DNA from: Phragmites australis
Lineage: Eukaryota > Streptophyta > Magnoliopsida > Poales > Poaceae
DNA: 64,000 bases
Reading direction: 5' to 3'
Assembly: GCF_958298935.1 (NCBI RefSeq)
Contig: NC_084940.1
Coordinates: forward strand, 16,487,146-16,551,145
Below the pieces are notes generated by a model, which had not been told where the DNA came from, ran no database searches, and saw nothing but the letters and a program-made list of their open reading frames with translations. Made by a program: the position numbers and the translations under genes. Positions 55,690-64,000 of the stretch are shown here, in pieces (position 1 is the stretch's first letter; every line of letters begins with the position of its first letter).

Positions 55690-56226
55690 TTAGCGCGATG
55701 AGCCCTCTCCCGCTTCCTTTCCCTCTGCTTTACGTGCCTCAATCGCGGCGCATCCCTTCACTGCTTTCCTCATGCACTCCTCCTCCTGACGCTTGATCAA
55801 TAGTTCCTCCTGTTGTTGCTCGTACTTCCGACATTCGTAAGCTTGCCTCCTCCACGTCATGCTCATGTCAACCCACCGCTTCTAGTCCTCAGTTTACTCT
55901 ATATCTAGCTATTCAATGAAGTCATAGATAGATAAAGGAGACTGGAGAAATGAAACAAGAGAGGAGATTAGTGAGATAGTGCATAAAATCATATGAGAAG
56001 TGTCACATGAGTGATCTATGTCACTTTTCTGGTGGCTACTATATCGAGGCTTGTCGTTCTAGTAGTTGTCACACATGAAGAAGCGTAGGCCATAAGTGTA
56101 TGAGATGTCCTGGGACTCGTGAAATCTACAAGGGTCACCACAGAAGCACATCGACGGTTCGACCCCCTAGGGGATGAAAATCCTCCAATGTTTCTTAGGT
56201 GGGTTTGGTGGAGCTGAGGAAGACAT
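55690..56226 (-). pseudogene. GRF-type zinc-finger protein with coiled coil (- strand)
   Basis: The start is MSSSAPPNPPKKHWRIFIP, chosen because it follows a TATA box at 56287-56279. The GRF finger reads MCFCGDPC, then YTYGLRFFMCDNY, giving the four expected cysteines and the conserved Gly-Leu-Arg-Phe-Phe context. An intron is likely between about 55995 and 55930 (TTTCTCCAG acceptor). It is followed by SIYDFIE, a charged KYEQQQEELLIKRQEEE helix and a stop at 55692-55690. Internal stops interrupt it, including TAG at the site expected to encode Trp after FIE. The function in transposition is unknown. Confidence 0.7.
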
Positions 56227-56278
56227 TGCAGTTGAGAGAGATGAGGAAGGAGTGATCTACCCATGGATAAGGGTAGGG

Positions 56279-56287
56279 TTATTTATA
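56279..56287 (-). promoter_or_regulatory. TATA box of the - strand GRF gene
   Basis: TATAAATAA lies about 53 bases upstream of ATG 56226. It supports the chosen start and orientation. Confidence 0.5.
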
Positions 56288-57047
56288 GTGGCTGGGGGTC
56301 GGTGCATGGACTGAGTGCACGGACTTGGCCGGGGGCTGGAGCATGGCATTGATGCTAGACAGAGATTCCCTGTAAAAGATATGTGGTCATTTCATTCTTC
56401 AATAGTTCAGGAAGGAGTTATTATGATTCTCTGCATATAAGGTAGGGAATCCTATGAAAGCATTGGGCTTAGAAAAAATATATTGGTAGCCATAGTTGAT
56501 GTAAGGCAGGGAATCCTGTAGCCTCATATTCGGTCGTTGAACATTCACGCTTGTCATACTGTTGGAGGGAAGCAGGTGAATTAGATGAAATTTGTAGCAC
56601 AGTAGGATGTCATGCACACTTACCCCGCAACTGAACCAAGCAACCGTGGCAAGGGAGAACAGTTTTAGGCTTGCTATTATACAACAATCACACTGTGACA
56701 TACGTGCCTCGTGCGCTTCTATCTCCAACTTTAGCTCCCTCTTGTTCTGCTCTGGGTCTTCAATGATACAAGGGCAACATAAATGCATGTGTTGAGGTAG
56801 CTTTCGAAAGAAAGAGGCAGCTAGTACTTAGTACTTAGTGTTATCGTTTCATGATTAAAGCTGAGTCATGTGGTCACTTCATGTCCAAAACCTGATTCAT
56901 GATAGAGGTGTTATCATTTCATGGTTAAAGATGAGTCTATGATTCAATGCTACAGTTCAGTGCAAGCTAGCGAAATGACTTTTTAATGCTACCCGTAATA
57001 GGCTTTTCAGTATTGTTGTATCTATCCACTACCGCCAGGACTTCTTG
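56288..57047. other. Divergent intergenic region between the two GRF genes
   Basis: It contains no gene I can support. Short direct repeats are visible: GTTATCATTTCATGGTTAAAG and GTTATCGTTTCATGATTAAAG, about 70 bp apart. The region should hold both upstream promoters. Confidence 0.4.
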
Positions 57048-57055
57048 TATATAAA
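57048..57055 (+). promoter_or_regulatory. TATA box of the + strand GRF gene
   Basis: TATATAAA lies about 58 bases before ATG 57113, a normal distance once a short leader is allowed. Confidence 0.55.
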
Positions 57056-57112
57056 CAACACCCAATCGATTCTCAACTCACACATCTCATGATCTCAAAT
57101 TGTATCGAGACA

Positions 57113-57621
57113 ATGGCGTATCCTCATCCACTCGATGGCCCCATCGATCCACCACCTCCACACCCCCATTTAGATGTCTATGGTAGAGATTTCTACAGAA
57201 ACTACAATGCTCTTCCTTGCTCGTTTTGACCGCCATGTCATCATGGAGATTATGTTGCGGTCCAAGTTTATGAGCATTTCGGTGACAGGACGTCGATTCT
57301 TTCGTTGTACACATTTTAGAGTACGAACAAATAATACTCAGTTTATTTCCTATTTTCTCAACACAATTTACTTATATCATCAATCACTTTTTCCAGACGG
57401 ATGATTGTGGGTTCCAGTCCTGGATTGACCTGCGGATAGAACCACACGTTCAAGAATACATCCGTCACCTTCACATCATCATCGAGGAACTATAGGAACA
57501 ATTATGACAAGAGAGAGAGAGCCAAGAACGTCATAAGATGCTATATCCCGCCTCACTTGGTGGGTCGGAGGAACAACTAGGATTAGTATCAATGTGTTCT
57601 AGTGGTCGGGTGAGGATTTGA
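57113..57621 (+). pseudogene. GRF-like zinc-finger protein (+ strand), two exons
   Basis: ATG 57113 gives MAYPHPLDGPIDPPPPHPHL, then a damaged finger start (NALPCSF, stop, PPCHHGDY) and, after a one-base shift, GRRFFRCTHFR, the second half of a GRF finger. The intron is 57321-57396 (GTACGA ... TTCCAG). Exon 2 reads TDDCGFQSWIDLRIEPHVQE and YIRHLHIIIEEL, then a charged tail with HKMLYPASLGG and a TGA at 57619-57621. TGA and TAG codons sit where Arg and Gln are expected. It points toward the PMD gene, whereas its sister points away. Confidence 0.68.
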
Positions 57622-57939
57622 TTTCGTCTTTGAGTTGTACTGTTTTTCATTCCTTAAGGCATGTTACGTGAAGCGCTGGTACACCACTAGGGGTATCATA
57701 TTTACCATTGTACGTTCGGTCAACATGTTTATTATGATTGTTACGGGATGGTCATTGTATGAGTCAATAGTCTAAATAGAATCACAAAACAAAAATACAG
57801 TACATGAAAGATATTATGACAGGTAATAAAAACATGGGTGATAACAAAGAAGCAACATAAACATCCAACATTATATGACAACCACATAAAATAAATAATA
57901 GCACAGAGTACAAGTACAACAGTAACATTGAGTACAAGT

Positions 57940-60434
57940 CTAAGCACGTCCTCTGGCCCATTTGTTGGGCCCTCCTCTAGCTCGGTGATGTATCTGCTGT
58001 GATGAATACGTCAAGTGGTTCGATAGATGTCTAGGGCATGCTGCATCCTCCAGGGTGGCCGCCTCCTCCTGAGTAGACTGCGTAAGTGCCGGGGCATCAA
58101 CCCATTGAGACAAGCACTGAGTGACGGGAGGCTCCGCAAACCAGTCGCTCAGACTCCCACCAAAAGCCTACTGATGCCCCTAGTCATCTGACGAATGAGA
58201 AGTAGATGATACATATGCACTCGTGTCATTCCAATGAGCACCTGTCAGTACAAACAATACTTGTAAGATATGAAAATGTGAAAACAAAACAAATTTTGTA
58301 GGAATTCTAGAACTTACCAGGTAAGCCTTCCATCCACCTTGGTGTGGAGATCAAAATAAGGCCAGGCTGTGGCACCTAAGACGATGACCCCCCGGCATGT
58401 AGGAGGCGCTCGATGCAGTAACTGGTGGTGGGGACCTCCTCCTAGATGGCCCATGCATGTTGTCACGTCCTCCCCTACACGAAACATGACATAACATATC
58501 TTGACAGCACTGTGCAAGCCGACGTAGACCGATGCTTAGCTCGCCTCAGTCCACTCTCGGTGGATGCGCATCAAGCCTGTTTGTGAAGGCAACAAGGTCA
58601 CCTGTAGCTCCTCATAGATGTCCATCTATGACACATTTAAAATTCTAAGTTATGGAACACACTTTGCAATTTACAAATATATGCTCCGAATACTAACCAG
58701 TTCGTTGTATGCGGCAGGAGGCTGCATGGCGAAAGTGTCGCTAACACTCGCCTATTGGGGACCAGCCTTTTGCTCCAGGATGCACTTCTAACGCGTCGCC
58801 CTGCGAAAACATCGGATGTACATCGGGTATGTTGAGGGGTCGTAATCCCTAGGATGAGGGTACACGTTAGTGGCAGCCTCAAGTCAACGCTCCATCCACT
58901 CCCCCAGCTTCATGACGAATGTGCCATCGTGAGTCAACCCAAACCCTTTCCTCAATCGCTTGAAAATAGTAATATTGTACGGTCATAGTTAAGTACATAA
59001 AGACTAATGAAAGTATAGTACAAAAGATATTTGAATTAAGTAAATGAAAACTAATCAAAGTATAGGACAAAAATGTACCTTACTTATGAATTAACTGTGG
59101 CACACGCTCCACTTGAGGAGAGTAAACTCTTGCATCCTCATTAACTGTTGGAAAACCCAGTCTGGGCTGTAGGGCTTGGCATGGATGTCGAACACGAGGT
59201 TCCTCCTCGTTAGCCAGAAGGCCATGTCTCTACTACATAGTGAGGTTAGCCCGACAGGTGCATGTACGAAAATGTCAGCGACTGAGTATGGTGTGCACCG
59301 CATGCGGTCGTCTATCAACTGATCAATGCACGCGACGAAGATTGGGTAGACATCGCGTGTAGTACCAGAAATCCACCTCGGTTGCACACAAACTGTCATC
59401 ATAAATACATTAATAGTACCAAAACATATATGCAACTAAACCACTATTTGAAATACTTACATCGCGCCTGCACCAAAGCGAGCCCATTGTCGGTTCGTCA
59501 TTTGGGTCAGGCATGCCATACTCCACAATTTGGGTCTATGCTCCGTAAGGCGTGAACAATGAAATGTGAGGTCAACCGATGTCGAACCGCTTAAACGACC
59601 ACAACATCAGTAGGAGTGAGCGTACACATGATACTCCCTTCCGTGGTCCATACACATGCATCACAAAGGCCGTGGTAAGTCGTCGCCAGGATGGCAGAAC
59701 CCTAGCTGTACTATGAGACCGCCTCGAAAGGATTGTCTGCGATCTCCCTTGTGTAGTGGATCATGTTCTTATCGACCGAGTCACCGTGGGAACTGGTGAA
59801 CATCACCCAACCAAACAACCACAACAAGTAGACCTCTAGGTGCCTATGTACTCTCCAGTTCTCTGCGTCCAGGGCCAAGCATGTGGTGTGGAACTCCTCG
59901 AGCCAATCCTTAGTGGGACCATGCTTCCAAGTAAAGGTTAGCTGCTCCGGGTCCCCCTACAAGACACCGTTGAACCGCTTGAGCATCTTCGCCTTCCATC
60001 TTTCCTCCACCGCAACTGGGCCGACCGCTGGCCCAGATAAGGACAACCAAAGAAGCATGGAGACATCCTGCAGCGTCAATACCATCTCACCAACTGCAAG
60101 GTGAAATGTGTGTCTCCAGCCTCCACCGGTCGACCCATGCAGTGATCAGTGACGCGATGATTGGAAATTGGGGAGAATCATCCTGACTTGGCGACACCAA
60201 TCTCGCGAATTGTAGCAAACCAACTGCGGTCAACCTGCAGTTCAAACAATTTAGAAAGTAATAAAACCTCAATCTTTGTTTGTACAGAATGTATGTAACT
60301 TTTAATTACTTGGGTACCCAGCGTGGGTCTACAGGCCAATAGTGCTCTGGTGTCCAAAGGCGAAGAGTGGAGTGCAAGACACCATCTCTCAAATGTGATC
60401 AATGTCTACCATCGATCATAGGATCAATCAGCAT
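57940..60434 (-). pseudogene. Plant mobile domain (PMD) protein, several exons
   Basis: ATG 60434 begins MLIDPMIDGRH, and soon after GVLHSTLRLWTPEHYWPVDPR. A later exon (about 60180-59940) has LITAWVDRWRLETHTFHL, VGEMVLTLQDVSMLL and GPAVGPVAVEERWKAKML, the hallmark PMD block. Further pieces include WLFGWVMFTSSHGDSVDKNM near 59800 and AYLQRAG-like weak matches. The last exon ends GGPNKWARGRA with TAG at 57942-57940. Exon limits are approximate; several stops interrupt it. PMD proteins occur both as host genes (MAIN/MAIL) and inside transposons; neighbours show that this one is transposon-borne. Confidence 0.75.
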
Positions 60435-60718
60435 AAGCTCCGCAATACCTCCAATAACTGTTTAACAGAATAATAACATGAGATATGTCCAAATACAACA
60501 ATACAAGTTTAAATGAATTCATATTCCAACACATGGTATAAAAGTCAGGTTATTCAGTAGTCCGAATAATACATGCTCCAAATATTACATCATGGTCTAA
60601 ATATTACAACACATACTACAAGAGTTGAACACATAGTTTGATGAATATCACAAACTTAGAGCACCATTTAATTGATAATACAACATGAAAAGATGCATGC
60701 CATGCTTCAAATACGAGT

Positions 60719-63399
60719 CTAATTTGAAGGGTTTTTCTTATTCTTCGGCTTGCGTACCGGGACACACCTAACCTGCTCACCTGACACTAGACTGTCCACC
60801 GGATACTTATCGCACTACCCCCTCGAATGCGGACCTCTGCATACTAGGCACTCCTTGCAGCAACGATCTCTCTCAGCTAAGTCCATATCATTCTTAATAT
60901 GTCGAGTCTTGTGTCACCCCTTTGTGTCAACCTTGTTGTTTAGATCAGTTATCCAAGACGGACCTTGTTCAGGTGGATTTTTGAAGTCCTTTACCACCTG
61001 TCACCCAAGTAACTCACTGGCCCAAGTACATTCTATGGCTTCCTTGTGATAGTATGGGGATACAAAATACTCCGACTCTATGATGCCCTTCGCGCAACAA
61101 GCTAGCACATGAAAGCAAGGCAAATGCATCGGTGATGGATTGTTGCATGTGCACTCGCACTTGCTGTCCGATGGCCACAACCTGCATTCCATTGTAATTT
61201 CATACCTTCCGATACCGAGTCTGCCCTTCTCACGCAATATCATATCGAACACGTGCTGATGGTTACTAACAACATGAACCCTATGAGATTGACCCTTCTT
61301 GTTCTTCTCTTTCATGTAAGATGTTATATTCTTTGTGTACACCCTTTGTGAGTTGCACATATGGAGAGTGACATTGTTGTAACACTCTCGAAGATACTGT
61401 TGTGTTCCACGAGTGACCCCATCCACAATTGTCACCAATGGCAATGACCTATTCTCCTTCATTACCCAATTGTAAACCTTGGTGAGGTTAGTTTTCATAA
61501 TTCCATAACATGAGCCATTAGTGTCCTGAGTGCCCATTTCTCCAATATTTCGTGTTTGATCCAGTCGAAGAAACACTTAACCCTCCTTCCACTCTTCCTT
61601 CTCCTGGTCACACTCTGTGGCTCAAGTGGTAAAGGCTCTAGACCCTCGGGCTCCTCCTCCCTTAGTAAAACTGGCTTCTTCAAAACTTCATCCATGTGCC
61701 TACCAGTTAGTTTATCCAGCTCTTTCCATAGAGTATCAAACTTTCTCCTTTGGTTCTGTTTGCACAACTTCCTAAAAAGATCCATCAACCTTTTGCTCCT
61801 GAATTGTTTGTAGAAGTTTACTCCAATATGCTGCATGCACCAACGACTATGCAAATCTGACCACGACAATACCCTACCTATACCACTCTTTAATTTGTTG
61901 ATAGCGTTCAACAAGCCTGCACGACGATCGTGGAGCACACACACGTTAGGCTTGTTACCAACAACACCTCTCTTAACCCACTGCAAGAACCACAACCAAC
62001 TATCCGTAGACTCGCATTCGACGAATGCAAAAGCCAAAGGTACAACATGGTTCTCACCATCTACACTGATATCTATGAGTATCTACCCCTTGAATTTGCC
62101 AGTGAGGAATGTCCCATCCACGTACATCAACGGATGGCAATATCGGAATGCCTCGATCATACAGTTGAACAACTAGAACGCCGACTGAAGAACTCGATCT
62201 CTATCCTAATTGGCAAAATCATGAGTAGCAATGTAGGTGCCTAGGTTCCTACCCTGAATAACCTCTAGCAATTATGGTATGTTATGGTACAAGTCCTAAT
62301 ATGTGCCAAACCTCTTCTCTAATATCTTCTATTTCGCTCTCCATGCCATGTCATACGAAATCTCGTACCCAAATCTTATGTTGATAGCATGCATAACTCC
62401 AAATGGGGACATACTAGTATTCTTCACAATCTCTAGATACATCATATTTATAACATAATCAGCGATCATGTTCCTGTGTGTGCATAGAGGTCGGTTCAAG
62501 TTGCAAGTATATGTCTTAATAATGGATGCTAACCATACAGTGTCACACCTCGACAAGAATCCATGAACTCGCCATGTGCAATCTTCAGCTAAACATTTCA
62601 TGTTGTATGTTCGAGGATTGGAAATTACCACCTTGAACTCCCTCTTCTCCGAGAAACACCATCTCTTCACTGCATGCTGCAGATGGACTTTATCATAAAA
62701 CATCTGACCTTTGGTTACCATAATCGAATCATATGCCCATGACGACTTGTGTCCATCGTCCATCGTCAACTTCTCTGATGCAAAATTTGACCATTCTTCC
62801 GAAATTCCTACGCTTGAGTCCACAAAGTTGCGGAACTCATAGTCATCTACCTCCATCTAGTCTACAAGTGCCTCGTCCTGCTCCCCCTGGTCAGCTCGCA
62901 TCACGGTTTGATTATCTTACTTGTCGTTACATCCTTCTCTTGCCGTCTGTACCTCAACCAATGCAATAGTCTACAGGGGAACCTCCAGAACCACACTCTC
63001 CTGCACCTCCTAATTGACAACATTTTCACCAACAGCATGTGCCGGGCCTGTTTCATAATCTAAAGTTGTCGCTTCTGCAAGCATGACATGGACAAAACCC
63101 CATTGCAATCCTAACCTCACAAATTGCCTCCATTGAGGTGTATTTTCACATTTTCGTAAAGTCCACTTCCACCCAATCTCAAATAACTTAGGCAACATAA
63201 CCTTGAATGACAGACACTCCTCCAATGTGCTAATTCCCAACACATCATGGAACATCCCTATCACTTGACTACGCCGCATTTCACCCGGATTATTCAGAGT
63301 AACAGCCAAACCAAAAAAATTACTTAAATCTACCCCACTGTCGAATTATTGAACATACCCTTCACCATAATACCCACTAAAAACCACTCCTCCTGACAT
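60719..63399 (-). pseudogene. MULE (MuDR-type) transposase
   Basis: ATG 63399 (MSGGVVFSGYYGEG) begins a frame that, apart from stops, is continuous to about 61535. The DNA-binding domain shows KRWCFSEKREFKVVISNPRTY and CLAEDCTWRVHGF (62720-62560). The DDE core shows YVDGTFLTGKFKG, VCVLHDRRAGLL and an ELDKLTGRH region. After a one-base shift near 61535 come DTNGSCYGIMKTNL, the SWIM zinc finger CECTCNNPSPMHLPCFHVL (about 61160-61100) and a Cys-rich ECLVCRGPHS knuckle; the end is TAG 60721-60719. At least ten stops make it inactive. Domain order is that of autonomous Mutator transposases. Confidence 0.88.
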
Positions 63400-64000
63400 T
63401 CTGATGCAAAATCATATTATTATTTGTTAATTCCTTGACATTCTAAACTTTATTGCCACTAATATTGTTAAAATTATTCCTAAATTAACATTTAATTATT
63501 GCTAACATTTAATTACTCCAAAATCACGCTACACTCCTACCAACATCACGTTGACATTCCAAGAATTATTGCTAATATTTCTTAGAAAATTATTCCTAAA
63601 TCACACAACACTTTACCTACATCACGCTTCACTTAAAATATTTATTGGTACTATATTTGCTAAAATTTATCACGCTCAGTCGAAACTAACGCACAAATGT
63701 CTAAAATATTTCATAAATCATGCTACATATTTAACTACAACTATACTAATTTCTAAAATTTGTAAACTATTCTCAATTTTATAAACTGTTCTAAACTAAT
63801 TTTAAAATTTCTAATATATTCTAAATTTCTTAGACTATTTCTAACTAGTTTCTGAAATTTCTACAAATATAAATTAAAAAAATTATATCTCCTTCCTTCT
63901 TCTTCCTTCCTCCTCCTCCGGCTCCTTCCTTCCCTGTTCGATGGTGGTGCAGCGCTGGCGCACAGCTGCTCAGGCCACCGGTGAGGCACGTCGTGGGGTT
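63400..64000. other. Upstream region of the MULE transposase
   Basis: It is AT-rich with repeated CTAAAATTT/TTCTAAATT words at 63640-63880, then a CTTCCTTC/CTCCTCC pyrimidine run (63890-63940) and a GC-rich start of something beyond the window. This is the expected place for the promoter and right terminal inverted repeat, neither of which is identifiable here. Confidence 0.35.

Larger units (their letters stand above)
55060..64000 (-). mobile_element. Mutator-like element carrying transposase, PMD and two GRF-type genes (right end outside window)
   Basis: Four decayed genes lie together: a MULE transposase (63399-60719, -), a plant-mobile-domain gene (60434-57940, -), a GRF zinc-finger gene on + (57113-57621) and another on - (56226-55690). 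PMD and GRF-type genes are known companions of Mutator-like elements in grasses. The left edge is a guess from an AT-rich segment near 55060 followed by non-coding sequence rich in GGCGAT and CGCCATATG words (55140-55345). I could not see the terminal inverted repeat because the other end is beyond 64000. Confidence 0.65.

Overview
This is plant nuclear DNA, almost certainly from a grass (Poaceae). Two intact multi-exon genes with plant GT-AG introns sit among nested and decayed LTR retrotransposons, a LINE fragment, MITEs and a Mutator-like element. I saw no viral, organellar or bacterial sequence and no tRNA or rRNA gene. Nearly all long open frames lie in transposable elements. Genuine host coding sequence is limited to about 25.6-29.2 kb and 33.1-39.1 kb.

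Layout. (1) 1-18.5 kb is a nest. A chromodomain Ty3/gypsy element on the + strand (1-753 and 12906-15944, 3' LTR from about 15957) is split by a 12.15-kb Tat-type Ty3/gypsy element on the - strand (754-12905, target duplication GACTG). The inner element carries gag-PR-RT-RNaseH-second RNaseH-integrase on the - strand, plus an intron-containing coiled-coil gene in antisense. (2) 18.6-20.0 kb is a LINE reverse-transcriptase remnant. (3) 20647-25300 is a complete but dead Ty1/copia element (target duplication GCGAA). (4) 25604-29247 (-) is an intact 15-exon GH27 alpha-galactosidase gene, 399 aa. (5) 29.6-32.5 kb is repeat-rich: an LTR fragment, a (TA)n-flanked Micron-like element, a 52-bp minisatellite and shorter direct repeats. 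(6) 33105-39127 (+) is an intact 10-exon EMSY-like (ENT plus Tudor/Agenet) gene, 451 aa, with a Tourist-type MITE in its ninth intron. (7) 39.1-43.4 kb has no recognised gene. (8) 43.4-54.5 kb is a diverged copy of the EMSY-like gene's 3' end, split by a composite insertion (possible duplication GTGCTTCC at 43581 and 53617). Inside it is a second copy of the Tat-type family (44466-52733, +), internally deleted so that its primer-binding site abuts integrase. (9) 55.1 kb to the window end is a decayed Mutator-like element carrying a MULE transposase, a plant-mobile-domain (PMD) gene and two GRF-type zinc-finger genes.

How the genes relate. The two cellular genes are functionally unrelated; they share only the locus. 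Their frames and splice sites are clean, whereas every transposon frame is broken. The chromodomain element has about twelve in-frame stops and no frameshift across about 3 kb. Many of its stops, and of those in the inner element, look like CAG to TAG or CGA to TGA, as expected from deamination of methylated cytosine.

The most unusual biology is the Tat-type family. Two copies share an antisense gene with a spliced-looking intron, U3 arrays of about 75-bp repeats, 3'-region repeats, and the same single-base frameshift in integrase. The multi-gene Mutator-like cargo is also notable. All coordinates, splice sites and identifications come from reading the sequence by eye; no database search was run.
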